Shown here: in pieces, positions 1-8,935 of the stretch | How positions within the stretch are numbered: position 1 is the first letter of the stretch | Layout: every line of letters begins with the position of its first letter | NCBI RefSeq assembly: GCF_004015185.1 | Contig: NZ_CP025746.1 | Span: 5,101,776 to 5,165,775, forward strand | Direction: 5' to 3' | DNA from: Clostridium manihotivorum | Lineage (GTDB): Bacteria > Bacillota > Clostridia > Clostridiales > Clostridiaceae | DNA length: 64,000 nt | The notes under the pieces: model-generated | What the model saw: the letters and a program-made list of their open reading frames with translations, nothing else | The model's database searches: none | Told to the model about the DNA's origin: nothing | Translations under genes and position numbers: made by a program

Positions 1-798
1 TACTGCTCCAAAGCCGTTTACAAGAGTTTGTAATATCATTCCACCAACTGCAGTAACTGAATTCTGCAGCGCCGCTGGAATACCCAAGATGAACAATCTT
101 TTACACACCGACAAGTCTAGCTTCCAGTCTTCCTTTTTCATCTTTAGTTCATCATATTTTCTAACCACACTATAGCAAAGAATGCAGGATAATACTTGAG
201 CTACTACTGTTGATATAGCCGAGCCAGCAACACCTAGCTTAAAGCCTATAACAAGGGTAATATTTAAAACTATGTTTACTAAGGAAGAAATAATCATTAC
301 ATACAAGGTTGTCTTACTATTTCCAAAAGCTCTTAAGATAGCTGAAAGCAGGTTATAAAAAACAGTGGCTACAATGCCGGCATAAATTATACTTATATAG
401 ATGTTTGCATCATCTATTATATCTTTAGGGGTATTTAACAGCCTCAATAGAGGTTTAGAACCAATAAGACTTAAGGTCGTTACTACTACCGCTATCAGGA
501 TAGAAAGATAAACTGACATAGCAACTACCTTTTTTACACCACTCTTATCTCCAGCACCAAATCTTTGTGCAACTAAAATCCCAAAGCCATTGGCTAGTCC
601 AGTTATAAAACCTATAATCATAAAGCTTATGGAACTTGTAGAACCAACAGCAGCTAAGGCATTAACTCCTATCTCCTTTCCTACAACGATGCTATCCACC
701 ATACTATAAAGTTGTTGAAATAAATTACCTATAAGTAATGGGATAGAAAATTGAATAAGAAGCTTTGTTGGGCTTCCTGAAGTCATATCTTTTGTCAT
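1..798 (-). CDS. MATE family multidrug efflux protein (3' part outside window)
   Basis: Reads MTKDMTSGSPTKLLIQFSIP and then alternating hydrophobic segments through 266 codons with no stop up to the window edge, so the C-terminal part is missing. The opening PxKLLIxFSIPLLIGNLFQQLY and the VDSIVVG segment are typical of the first helix pair of MATE proteins, which export cationic drugs or metabolites in exchange for Na+ or H+. I chose the ATG at 798 because GGAG lies nine bases upstream. An in-frame ATG at 813 has no comparable site. Transcribed leftwards; the next gene upstream (MFS) is separated by a hairpin at 881-922. Substrate is not predictable. Confidence 0.88.
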   Translation of the reverse strand, partial: MTKDMTSGSPTKLLIQFSIPLLIGNLFQQLYSMVDSIVVGKEIGVNALAAVGSTSSISFMIIGFITGLANGFGILVAQRFGAGDKSGVKKVVAMSVYLSILIAVVVTTLSLIGSKPLLRLLNTPKDIIDDANIYISIIYAGIVATVFYNLLSAILRAFGNSKTTLYVMIISSLVNIVLNITLVIGFKLGVAGSAISTVVAQVLSCILCYSVVRKYDELKMKKEDWKLDLSVCKRLFILGIPAALQNSVTAVGGMILQTLVNGFGAV

Positions 799-880
799 AA
801 CACTAATCTCCATATTAATTTTTTAGAATTTCCTAAGTATTACATATTTAATATTATCAAATTTTTTTAAAAATACAAAC

Positions 881-922
881 AAGAAGGCGGAGCTATATTA
901 TGTAATATATCTCTGCCTTCTT
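881..922 (-). terminator. Intrinsic terminator after the MFS gene
   Basis: AAGAAGGC at 881-888 pairs with GCCTTCTT at 915-922, with further pairing inside. On the minus strand the stem is followed by a T-rich run. It lies between the MFS gene ending at 1006 and the MATE gene. Confidence 0.7.
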
Positions 923-1005
923 AATTTACTAACTATGTAACTTTTTATTTATTACGAATTGTACCAATATGTATTTTCATAGATTTAAGGATATTTTCCC
1001 TATAA

Positions 1006-2196
1006 TTATCTTCCATATACCTTATCATACCTTGATTTTGCAACAATTGATGCTATTATTCCAATAATGTATATAACCAGTAGAAAATAGAATACTGCTA
1101 CTATACCAAAATGTCTTAATATAAGCCCTGTGGAAGCTGGTATCACCGCTGCAGCTATACCACTGGCTGTAGATACTAAAGCTATCATAGCTCCTTTATT
1201 TTTCCAGAACAACTCCCCCATAGTAGTTTGAGCCATTTGAAGAACCCCCGCTGAGGAAAAACCTGCTAAAGTAAAACTTATAATAGCAATGGTTGTTGTC
1301 TTAAAGATTAGTAATAATATAAGCATTACTATTCCAATTATAGGATATACAACTGTAACTAATACTGGCTTGATGGTATTTTGCAAAAGCTTTGCCAAAA
1401 TAAATACAGATACAATAGCTCCTAAACTATAATAAGTTATGAACTTTAAAGAGGTCAACTGGCTTAGACCAAGCATCTTCTGTCCGAAAGTTGGCATCCA
1501 CATTTGGAAAGCTGTATATATTGAATTTGAAGTAAACCCAATTATAATTACCGCTATTCCTTCCTTTCTAAAGACAGGTTCTGAAACTATATTATTATTT
1601 TCCTGTACTTCCTGATTTGAAGCTGCTATCTCGGTCTTATCTGGAAATTTTCTTCCCATTATGAACACTCCATTGATGAACAGGATTATAGCTATTAAAA
1701 AGAAGGTGTTTCCATAAAACATATTTCTTTCTACAAAGAAAGCTATTATGAAAGGAAGCAGTGCACCTCCTGTGGCTATAAATGCCTTAATTAAAACATT
1801 AGCAGTACCAGGGGTCTTAGGAAAGCATTCCATAAGTGTAGGATAACTTGCAGCATCCATAAATGCATGTGATATCCCTGCAAAGGCTGAAAATACTATA
1901 GCAAGCTCATAGCTTGGAGATAAAGGTATCCCCACTAAAAACACTATCATTACCAATGGTGCTAAGCATAAGAACTTCTTTCTTCCATATTTATCTGATA
2001 GTCTCCCTGCAATATATAATGTAGCAGAACGAACTATACCTTCTGCTGATATAAGAAAACTTATCCCTGCTGCATCAGTATTGAATTGCTTAGTTAAAAA
2101 AACTAAGTTTGATGAAAGCAGGATAAGAATCATTCCAAGCATCCCATAACTTATATATATTCCAAGCGCGGTCTTAAAGTATTTATTTTTCCCCAT
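1006..2196 (-). CDS. MFS transporter, YdiN/YdiM-like (putative quinate/shikimate carrier)
   Basis: A 396-residue, twelve-helix-type major facilitator with the loop motif GRLSDKYGRKK near residue 70, the canonical MFS signature between helices 2 and 3. It is clearly paralogous to the MFS gene at 6792-8039: both carry TYYS(L/M)GxIV and a TxKPV...VYP segment near the middle of the C-terminal half. The ATG at 2196 is chosen because GGAGG sits five bases upstream; the TTG at 2208 would place the Shine-Dalgarno inside the gene. It lies downstream of the enoate-reductase-like gene on the same strand, after a 236-bp gap with a hairpin. Uptake of a hydroaromatic acid is inferred from the aroD/ydiB neighbourhood, not from the protein. 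Confidence 0.85.
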   Translation of the reverse strand: MGKNKYFKTALGIYISYGMLGMILILLSSNLVFLTKQFNTDAAGISFLISAEGIVRSATLYIAGRLSDKYGRKKFLCLAPLVMIVFLVGIPLSPSYELAIVFSAFAGISHAFMDAASYPTLMECFPKTPGTANVLIKAFIATGGALLPFIIAFFVERNMFYGNTFFLIAIILFINGVFIMGRKFPDKTEIAASNQEVQENNNIVSEPVFRKEGIAVIIIGFTSNSIYTAFQMWMPTFGQKMLGLSQLTSLKFITYYSLGAIVSVFILAKLLQNTIKPVLVTVVYPIIGIVMLILLLIFKTTTIAIISFTLAGFSSAGVLQMAQTTMGELFWKNKGAMIALVSTASGIAAAVIPASTGLILRHFGIVAVFYFLLVIYIIGIIASIVAKSRYDKVYGR

Positions 2197-2338
2197 ACAA
2201 TCCTCCAATTTTCTTTAGTTGAGTAAGTAGTTTAGCAAAAGTTCATTTACCTTGTAATTAAATCTAACTTTTATTAATTGTATAAACAAAACTAGTTTTA
2301 TCTATAAGTTTCGATATAGAAACCCTACAAAACCAGCT

Positions 2339-2389
2339 AACCAAACACCTAAGCATTGTAAAAATTTCAATGAACTCAGGTGTTTGGTT
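2339..2389. terminator. Stable intergenic hairpin between flavoenzyme and MFS genes
   Basis: AACCAAACACCT at 2339-2350 pairs with AGGTGTTTGGTT at 2378-2389, with an inner CATTG/CAATG stem. No long T run follows on either strand, so it may be a weak terminator or an mRNA processing/stability element separating expression of the two genes. Confidence 0.5.
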
Positions 2390-2432
2390 AATATATTTTA
2401 TGCTATTTTTCCCTAGTACTCAATCATTTATA

Positions 2433-4421
2433 TTATATAGAGCCTATCTTTTCTAATGTAAGAATTATATCTCTACCCTCTGCAATACCATCTATTATCT
2501 TTCTGGTCCTTGCACTATCTCCAATATTTAATATTTCAATATTCTTATCATCAAAATACTTCTTTAAATCATCTAATATTGGATTTTCTGGTCTCATTCC
2601 TAAACATACAAAACCATAATCAAAATCTAAGTTTTCTATTACATCATCCTTTTTAACTTTAAAATGATCTGAGGCAACTTCTGTAAGAGCTGTGCTTGTA
2701 TGTACCTGTACTTTATTCTTTTCAATTATGGCCATCATTGAAAGCTTTGTTATTACATCTAAATCTCTTCCTAACATAGGCATCATTTCAACTATTGATA
2801 CCTCAGCCTTCTTTTCAGCAAAGAACTCCACAACATCAAGTCCTACAGCTCCTCCACCTATTACTACTACTTTCTTTCCTTCAGCATCCCCAAATCCATC
2901 TATATTTTTAAGAAGCCCGAAAATTGAATGAACATTTTCTCCTTCTTTATCAATACGATCAAGCAAACCATTTATAGGTGGAAGTAATGGCTTAGAACCA
3001 GTTGCATTAACTATAACATTAGGCTTAAGGTTTTCTATAGCTTTAAGATCAGCTTTTGTACCTGTGTAAATCACCAAGTTATCTAAGCTTTCTGCTCTTC
3101 TTATTAAGTACTCTGGCAAAAATGATATTCTATTTTTATCTGGCAGTGTAGAAATATCTTTTGCTAGTCCACCTAAGTAAGTTTTTTCTTCAAATAGGAA
3201 AGTTGTACACCCTACTTCAGCTGCTGTGCATGCTGCTTCAAGTCCTGCAGTTCCTCCACCTACAACTACAACTGTAGTAGGTTTTTTAACCTTTAAACTC
3301 TTATATTCATCTTCATTGATTGTATCTGGATTCATAGTACATCTTATAGGTCTATTTAAACCTATTCTATGACCTGCACAGCCTATATTACAAGAAAGAC
3401 ACTTTCTTATCATATCTTCCTCATTATTTTCTACCTTCTTTACCCAATTAGGATCAGCTATAAGCCCACGGCCAATTCCTATTAAATCAGCATGTCCCTC
3501 TGCTAGAAGACGCTCAGCTACTTCTGGTCTTCTTATATTTCCTGTAGTTATGGTTATCTTATTGAACTTTTCCTTTACTGCCTTAGCCATATAAGAACGC
3601 CAGCCATCCTCTAAATTCATGTTGTCTATCTGATATTGAAGAGAATCGTTTAACGCTGCAGAAACGTTAAATATATCAACCTCTTCATTTAAGCATTCCA
3701 ATATCTTCAGAGTATCCTCTAAGGTATTGCCACCTTCTAGAAGCTCATCAGCACTTATTCTAAGTGATATTGGAAACATTGGTCCTACCGCAGCTCTTAC
3801 ACTATCTATTACTAATCTAGCAAATCTAGCTCTGTTTTCTAAGCTTCCACCAAAATCATCAGTACGCTTATTATACAGTGGTGATAAAAACTGGCATATC
3901 AAGTACGAGTGTCCAGCATGTATCTCAACTGCGTCAAAGCCTGCAGTCTGAACTCTTTTAGCAGCTTTACCATACTTTTCAACAATCCTTAATATCTCTT
4001 CCTTTTCAAGAGGTCTTGGAACTGCCCCTCCAGTTTTTGAAGGTATATTAGAAGATGAAACCGGCTGACAGCCTATTCTTTCTGGAACTGCTGATGCTCC
4101 TGAGTGATTAATTTGCATAGCTACACAAGTTCCATACTTATGTAATCTTTCTGTTAATCTATATAAAGCTGGAATAAAACTATCATGATCTATTCTTAGC
4201 TGAGTTGTACCATTTGAACCTAATGGAAACTCTACTGCTGCATTCTCAACAATAATAAGTCCTGTTCCACCTTTTGCTCTTTGTTCATAGTATTTTATAT
4301 GATCGTTATTTATTTCACCACTTTGGCTAGCATAGTTACTTCCCATTGGCGGCATTATTATTCTATTCTTTATTGTCATGTTTTTAACTTTTAAAGGACT
4401 AAAAATATTACTATACTTCAT
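2433..4421 (-). CDS. NADH:flavin oxidoreductase of the 2-enoate / 2,4-dienoyl-CoA reductase type
   Basis: A 662-residue protein of the size of clostridial 2-enoate reductases. The N-terminal half is an FMN-binding old-yellow-enzyme TIM barrel (IKNRIIMPPMGSNYA near the start; HAGHSYLICQFLSP near residue 170). A cysteine cluster follows (RKCLSCNIGC, then a further Cys about 14 residues on) of the kind that binds one [4Fe-4S] cluster. The C-terminal half is a two-dinucleotide-fold flavoprotein (VVVVGGGTAGLEAA; KVVVIGGGAVGLD). Such enzymes pass NADH electrons through FAD, Fe-S and FMN to an activated C=C bond. The ATG at 4421 has GGAGGT nine bases upstream; upstream codons are not needed. Divergent from the LysR gene. 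Comparable OYE genes sit in Listeria quinate/shikimate operons (from memory); the substrate here is unknown. Confidence 0.88.
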   Translation of the reverse strand: MKYSNIFSPLKVKNMTIKNRIIMPPMGSNYASQSGEINNDHIKYYEQRAKGGTGLIIVENAAVEFPLGSNGTTQLRIDHDSFIPALYRLTERLHKYGTCVAMQINHSGASAVPERIGCQPVSSSNIPSKTGGAVPRPLEKEEILRIVEKYGKAAKRVQTAGFDAVEIHAGHSYLICQFLSPLYNKRTDDFGGSLENRARFARLVIDSVRAAVGPMFPISLRISADELLEGGNTLEDTLKILECLNEEVDIFNVSAALNDSLQYQIDNMNLEDGWRSYMAKAVKEKFNKITITTGNIRRPEVAERLLAEGHADLIGIGRGLIADPNWVKKVENNEEDMIRKCLSCNIGCAGHRIGLNRPIRCTMNPDTINEDEYKSLKVKKPTTVVVVGGGTAGLEAACTAAEVGCTTFLFEEKTYLGGLAKDISTLPDKNRISFLPEYLIRRAESLDNLVIYTGTKADLKAIENLKPNVIVNATGSKPLLPPINGLLDRIDKEGENVHSIFGLLKNIDGFGDAEGKKVVVIGGGAVGLDVVEFFAEKKAEVSIVEMMPMLGRDLDVITKLSMMAIIEKNKVQVHTSTALTEVASDHFKVKKDDVIENLDFDYGFVCLGMRPENPILDDLKKYFDDKNIEILNIGDSARTRKIIDGIAEGRDIILTLEKIGSI

Positions 4422-4641
4422 AAGTTTCTTACCTCCATAAAAAAACAAGTAATTTAACTGTTTCTTATTTATTCTTTTGCATACGTTCACCTATATCTAT
4501 ACTTTCTCCATCTTATTAACACCAGTAAAATCGCTAGCCATTTCTCTAAGCTAAGAAGATTAAAAATATTTTTTAATGAAGTAATAAAGTTATAGTTACA
4601 AAATAATTTTCACACTTTTCCATCACAACACCGAAACTTAA

Positions 4642-4657
4642 TTTGTTAAATAACAAA
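4642..4657. promoter_or_regulatory. Palindrome in the LysR/flavoenzyme divergent promoter region
   Basis: TTTGTTA-AA-TAACAAA is a perfect 16-bp palindrome in the 361-bp gap between the divergent LysR and flavoenzyme genes. LysR-type proteins bind dyads of this kind near divergent promoters. A related GTTAA/TTAAC dyad lies at 9006-9019 upstream of the ydiB-like gene. Binding by the LysR protein is inferred. Confidence 0.4.
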
Positions 4658-4782
4658 CTAACATAATTAATTATAATATGTTGATTATCATAAATCTAAT
4701 CAATATTTTTAGCTTTATCTATAGATATTTTTTATGAATTAAATTATACTTATACTAACAGATATGTAAGGAGTGAATACCT

Positions 4783-5694
4783 TTGAACTTAAAACAATTA
4801 GAGTACTTCAGAGTATTGGCGGGGCTTGAGCATGTTACCTTAGCTGCTGAAAAACTATCAATAACACAGCCTAATTTGACTTACGCCATCTCTGAACTAG
4901 AAAAAGAACTGGGGGTTTATCTATTTGAAAAACAAGGAAGAAACATAAGACTAACCAAATATGGTCGTTTTTTTCTTAACTATGTTGATAGATCTCTAAA
5001 TGAGCTTGAAAGAGGTGAAAAAGAGCTCAAGAGATTAGTTAATCCTTCTCACGGAACCATTGATTTAGCTTTTATTTATACCCTAGGCCCTCATTTTGTG
5101 CCTAATATGATTAAGGAATTTATCAGCGATGATGCAAATAAAAATATATCCTTTAACTTCAATCAAGGTAATACTAAGGATATCATTAAGGGGCTAAAAG
5201 AAGAAAAGTTTGATCTGGCCTTTTGCTCTTTAGTTGAGGATGAACAAAATATAAATTTCACACCGCTAGTTGAGCAAGAACTAGTACTTATAACCTCTAA
5301 AGACCATCCTCTTTCTAACTACGATAGTATAGATTTAAAAGAAACCTCTGATTATCCTTTTGTTTATTACAATAAGCAAAGTGGAATCCGTCCCTTAATT
5401 GATAGTTTATTTAATGAGATAGGTGTTACGCCAAAAATAATTTGCGAGGTAGAAGAAGATAGCGCCGCCGCTGGCTTGGTTGCAATAAACTATGGTATAG
5501 CTGTTGTCCCAAAGGTATGGGTTCTCAACCATTTTGATATAAAAACCATCAAGATAACAAATCCTCCACATAAACGTTTTATTTATATGGCCTACATAAA
5601 GAATAAATATCTAAGTCCTACAGTTCATTTATTTAAAGACTTTGCTGTAAATTATAGCCAAAATAACTTTTCAGTTACACAGGATAAAGAATAA
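4783..5694 (+). CDS. LysR family transcriptional regulator (QuiR-like candidate)
   Basis: 303 residues, the normal LysR length. The N-terminal winged helix-turn-helix is evident (MNLKQLEYFRVLAGLEHVTL, then AAEKLSITQPNLTYAISELE to about residue 45), followed by the two-lobed effector-binding domain. The start is TTG with GGAG nine bases upstream; no ATG is better placed. It is transcribed divergently from the flavoenzyme gene and convergently to the aroD-MFS-ydiB operon, so it can plausibly control both arms. In Listeria a LysR protein (QuiR) activates quinate/shikimate genes in response to shikimate (established knowledge, recalled). A shikimate-type effector here is inference from context. 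Confidence 0.88.
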   Translation: MNLKQLEYFRVLAGLEHVTLAAEKLSITQPNLTYAISELEKELGVYLFEKQGRNIRLTKYGRFFLNYVDRSLNELERGEKELKRLVNPSHGTIDLAFIYTLGPHFVPNMIKEFISDDANKNISFNFNQGNTKDIIKGLKEEKFDLAFCSLVEDEQNINFTPLVEQELVLITSKDHPLSNYDSIDLKETSDYPFVYYNKQSGIRPLIDSLFNEIGVTPKIICEVEEDSAAAGLVAINYGIAVVPKVWVLNHFDIKTIKITNPPHKRFIYMAYIKNKYLSPTVHLFKDFAVNYSQNNFSVTQDKE

Positions 5695-5732
5695 AAAATC
5701 CATTGAAGCGCCCTTCTTCAGTGGATTTTTTT
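5693..5732 (+). terminator. Terminator of the LysR gene, first copy of a duplicated pair
   Basis: Overlaps the stop codon region. AAAAATCCA pairs with TGGATTTTT and TGAAG with CTTCA inside, followed by seven T residues and then repeat module A (5732-5785). A near-identical hairpin recurs 184 bp downstream. Confidence 0.8.
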
Positions 5733-5785
5733 GCGCATCTGCCTTTCCGAATGTATATGAGGAAAATCTGGCAGGCGACATAATT
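5732..5785 (+). repeat. Dispersed repeat, module A copy 1
   Basis: Begins directly after the T tract with TGCGCATCTGCC and ends GGCAGGCGACATAATTT. CTGCC pairs with GGCAG and TTTCC with GGAAA, giving a stem-loop. Related copies at 5916, 46957, 52532 and 57972. Confidence 0.65.
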
Positions 5786-5876
5786 TCTCTTTTTTATTCT
5801 TTCTCCAATATATGCATTTAAGCCATCTACACATAGTTATCCACAAATTTATCTAGAATATAATTTCTTAAAGAAT

Positions 5877-5916
5877 AAAAAATCCATTGAAGCGATCTTC
5901 TTCAGTGGATTTTTTT
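5877..5916 (+). terminator. Second copy of the LysR terminator
   Basis: Same stem as at 5693-5732 (AATCCATTGAAGCG...TTCAGTGGATT) with a two-base loop change, again followed by T residues and then TGTGCATCTG. It probably arose by tandem duplication of the terminator plus module A. Confidence 0.7.
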
Positions 5917-5970
5917 GTGCATCTGTTTTTTATGAACGTTATGCGAAAAAATTCTAGCAAGTGACATGAT
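5916..5970 (+). repeat. Dispersed repeat, module A copy 2
   Basis: TGTGCATCTG...AGCAAGTGACATGATTT aligns with copy 1. The inner arms are now TTTTT/AAAAA, so pairing is preserved although the bases changed; the outer arm is degenerate. Confidence 0.55.
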
Positions 5971-6011
5971 TTAAACACGTTACTTTAACAGAACCTTATT
6001 TAAATGTATAC

Positions 6012-6776
6012 TTATTGAATACTTCTATGTAATAACTGCAGTACTCCATATAAGTCTTCAACACCTATTTGTCCTGGAGCTGAAGCTTTTTTAGCTGCTC
6101 CAAAAGTCAAGGCAGATCCAAAAACTTCTCCTGTCAGTCTACTTACAACACCAGTTCCAGCCATTGACATTGTTATTATTGGTCTATTAGCATATTTTTC
6201 TGACATTATAACTGTTGCTTCCAATAATTCCAGAACATCTAGCTTTGACTTTGGCATTACCGCAATCTTAGGAATATCTGCTCCTAAATCCTGCATTTTT
6301 CTTAGACGATATATTATATCATCTTTAGATGGAGTTTTTCCGAAATCATGATTTGACGCCACTACTTTTACTCCATATGCATGTACACCTTCAATGATTT
6401 CTTTAACTATCTCATCTCCCGTAAAAGCTTCAACATCAACTAAATCCACTAAACCAGTAGCTGCTACTGACTTGTTAAGATCAGCATAAGCTCTAGGTTC
6501 TATTGCTTTTTCTCCACCCTCTTTTGAAGTACGGAAGGTAAATAGAAGCGGTATATTATTTAACGCTGGTACTAGATCTTTCAACACATCTTTAACTTTT
6601 TCTATGTCAAATACATGTTCGAACCAATCTACACGCCATTCTACTACGTCTACATGTATTTCCTTAAAGCTTAGAGCTTCTGCTATAATCTCCTCTTTTG
6701 TCTTAGCTACTATTGGTACACAAATTTTAGGAATTCCATCTCCTAAAACTATATCCTTAACTTTAACTGTATTCAT
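6012..6776 (-). CDS. aroD: Type I 3-dehydroquinate dehydratase (probably catabolic)
   Basis: 254 residues, Schiff-base (type I) dehydroquinase fold. With the ATG at 6776 the catalytic residues fall at the same numbers as in the E. coli enzyme: Glu46/Arg48 in VVEWRVDW, His143 in SNHDFGKTPS, Lys170 in ADIPKIAVMP, Arg213 in VVSRLTGE and Gln236 in ASAPGQ. It interconverts 3-dehydroquinate and 3-dehydroshikimate by syn elimination. GGAGG precedes this start by five bases; the ATG at 6788 would bury it. It follows the MFS gene by 15 bp in an operon ydiB-MFS-aroD. Clostridia commonly use AroQ-type enzymes for biosynthesis, and no other aro gene is near, so a quinate/shikimate breakdown role is favoured (inference). 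Confidence 0.95.
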   Translation of the reverse strand: MNTVKVKDIVLGDGIPKICVPIVAKTKEEIIAEALSFKEIHVDVVEWRVDWFEHVFDIEKVKDVLKDLVPALNNIPLLFTFRTSKEGGEKAIEPRAYADLNKSVAATGLVDLVDVEAFTGDEIVKEIIEGVHAYGVKVVASNHDFGKTPSKDDIIYRLRKMQDLGADIPKIAVMPKSKLDVLELLEATVIMSEKYANRPIITMSMAGTGVVSRLTGEVFGSALTFGAAKKASAPGQIGVEDLYGVLQLLHRSIQ

Positions 6777-6791
6777 GATTACCTCCATGTA

Positions 6792-8039
6792 TTATGCCTT
6801 TGCACTATTATTTGATACTGAAGTTTTCCTATAACTCATATTAACATATATTGCAAGTAACACTCCAACACATGTTATAGCTATATTCAATAATAATACG
6901 TATTTAGGTCCATTCACTCCAAAAGACTTAGTTATACCACCAGCTACTGATAACACCGCGTAGTTAGCTGCACTAGATGCTATCATTATTATACTTGTGA
7001 TTATACCCTTTATCTTAGGGAACATATCATTTATAGTTGAAACTGCTAACTGCAATACTCCTCCAGCTGCTGAGAAACCAATTACAAACCCACCTATAAG
7101 TGTTATTTGAGGCGTCTTAACCACATAAACAATTATAAGCATTATCATAGCTATAAGAGGATATACAACCAATATTCTAACAGGCTTAACAGTTTGTTTT
7201 ACCAATAATGCTGTTAAAATAACAGCTACAATTGTTCCCATTGAATAATATGTTTGTATAACACTTGGATTCTTAAGTCCTGTTGACTTAGCAAACTCTT
7301 GTATGCAGTTTAACCATAATTGGAAGGTTGAAGTACAAGTAAATCCAATTAAGATAAGCGCGATACTTGTTGGTGTAAACTTAACTGACTTAATCTTTTG
7401 AAATAATGATTCTTCTTTTCCTTGTCCCTTGCTCCCAAGACTTGTTTTAGGCATTGGCATAATAGCTACAAGTAAAGCTATCACAACAAATAAACCAGCC
7501 ATAACATAAAATAATGTTTTATAAGACATATGGTTTGCGGCTATGTATCCTATCATCATAGGAAGCCCTAACTGTCCTACTGATATAAATAACTTCGTCA
7601 ATATACTTGCAAGTCCAGTTGATTCTACTAATATTTCCATACAAGCAGGTATTACTCCTGTGTCAAGGAAGGAGTTAGCTATACCACCTACTAGTGCACA
7701 TACATATGCTACTGAAGCATTTGGTGAAAAAGCTATACCTACTAGATATATTATGTATGAAGCAATACCTATTAATGCTGAAGCTCTACGACCAATCTTA
7801 TCAGATAGTGGCCCTGCAAAAGGAAGTGCTACTAAACGACCTAGCCCAAGTGCTGCTATAACCATTACAACTGAACTAACATCATAAGTACCGTTGCTTA
7901 GAAGCTTTCCGCCCCATTGAGCTGCAAATTGCTGCTTATACTGAGCTAAAATCGAAACTCCTATACCATGAATAAAATAATTTAAATACAATACAAATGC
8001 CGTCAGGTAGTACTTTTTATAATTAATCTTCTGTTCCAT
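6792..8039 (-). CDS. MFS transporter, YdiN/YdiM-like (putative quinate/shikimate uptake)
   Basis: 415 residues with about twelve membrane segments and the loop motif GPLSDKIGRRAS around residue 75. It is paralogous to the MFS gene at 1006-2196 (shared QTYYSMGTIV, VKPVRILVVYPL). Its position between ydiB-like and aroD genes resembles the E. coli ydiN-ydiB-aroD order. The ATG at 8039 is preceded by GAAGGGATG at suitable spacing. It ends 15 bp before aroD and begins 23 bp after the dehydrogenase gene, so the three are probably co-transcribed. Substrate assignment to quinate or shikimate is contextual only. Confidence 0.88.
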   Translation of the reverse strand: MEQKINYKKYYLTAFVLYLNYFIHGIGVSILAQYKQQFAAQWGGKLLSNGTYDVSSVVMVIAALGLGRLVALPFAGPLSDKIGRRASALIGIASYIIYLVGIAFSPNASVAYVCALVGGIANSFLDTGVIPACMEILVESTGLASILTKLFISVGQLGLPMMIGYIAANHMSYKTLFYVMAGLFVVIALLVAIMPMPKTSLGSKGQGKEESLFQKIKSVKFTPTSIALILIGFTCTSTFQLWLNCIQEFAKSTGLKNPSVIQTYYSMGTIVAVILTALLVKQTVKPVRILVVYPLIAMIMLIIVYVVKTPQITLIGGFVIGFSAAGGVLQLAVSTINDMFPKIKGIITSIIMIASSAANYAVLSVAGGITKSFGVNGPKYVLLLNIAITCVGVLLAIYVNMSYRKTSVSNNSAKA

Positions 8040-8062
8040 TATTCTTTCATCCCTTCAATATA

Positions 8063-8935
8063 TTAGTACTTGATGTCTAATATCTCTTTCATGTATTCAA
8101 TTGGCATAGCTTTTCCTGTCCACATTTCAAAGGCTGCAGCTCCTTGGAATAACATCATACCAAGTCCATTCATTGTCTTGCACCCTACTTCTTTAGCCAT
8201 CTTTAACATAGCTGTCTCTGCTGGAGAGTAAACTATATCTACTACTATAAGCTCAGGTCTGAAGAAACTTGTATCTGGAATATATGTCTTTCCTTCTAGC
8301 GGTTTCATTCCCATCCCTGTCGCATTAGTAAAAATGTAACTACTTTCTATTTCTCTCTTTAGCACATCTAAATCAGCTAAATCATATAGTGTGGCTTTAC
8401 AGTTTGTTTTTTCATTGATATTTTTTACTGTTTGCTCTGCTCTTTCCCAAAAACCATCTTTTATATTAAAAATTGATATTTCAGATACTCCATCTAAGGC
8501 TGCTTGGATTTCAATAGCTGTAGCAGCTCCACCAGCTCCAACTATAGTCATCTTCTTACCAATCACATCTATACCTGCATCTTTTAATGCTGCCATATAT
8601 CCCATTCCATCTGTAATATGTCCAGTTAATACTCCATCATCATTTACTATGGTATTTACAGCTCCACAAAGCTCTGCCGCTGGGGATAGTTTATCTAAAT
8701 ATTTATGTACAACAGTTTTATTAGGCATAGAAACATTACTTCCTCTTACCTTCATAGCTCTAAAACCTTTTATAGTATCTTCTAAAGTGCTGTTATCAAC
8801 TTCAAAAGCTAGATATGCATAATCTAAACCTAACTTTGCAAAAGCCTCATTATGCATTCTTGGTGAGCTTGAATGTCTAATAGGGTAAGCTATTAATCCT
8901 ATAAGTTCTGTATGTCCTGTAATACGTTCTGCCAT
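8063..8935 (-). CDS. Quinate/shikimate dehydrogenase, YdiB-like
   Basis: 290 residues. It matches E. coli YdiB closely from memory: LIGLIAYPIRHSSSPRMHN, MKVRGSNVSMPNK, then GAVNTIVNDDG. Lys73 and Asp109 correspond to the YdiB catalytic pair Lys71/Asp107. The dinucleotide motif GAGGAATA is at about residue 133, and the C terminus carries MLFQGAAAFEMWTGK. YdiB-type enzymes oxidise both quinate and shikimate with NAD(P), unlike the biosynthetic AroE. Oddity: HITDG replaces the usual NTDG just before the catalytic Asp. The ATG at 8935 has AAGGAGAG seven bases upstream; the codons before it (MKERFI) cover that site. First gene of the ydiB-MFS-aroD operon. Confidence 0.92.
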   Translation of the reverse strand: MAERITGHTELIGLIAYPIRHSSSPRMHNEAFAKLGLDYAYLAFEVDNSTLEDTIKGFRAMKVRGSNVSMPNKTVVHKYLDKLSPAAELCGAVNTIVNDDGVLTGHITDGMGYMAALKDAGIDVIGKKMTIVGAGGAATAIEIQAALDGVSEISIFNIKDGFWERAEQTVKNINEKTNCKATLYDLADLDVLKREIESSYIFTNATGMGMKPLEGKTYIPDTSFFRPELIVVDIVYSPAETAMLKMAKEVGCKTMNGLGMMLFQGAAAFEMWTGKAMPIEYMKEILDIKY

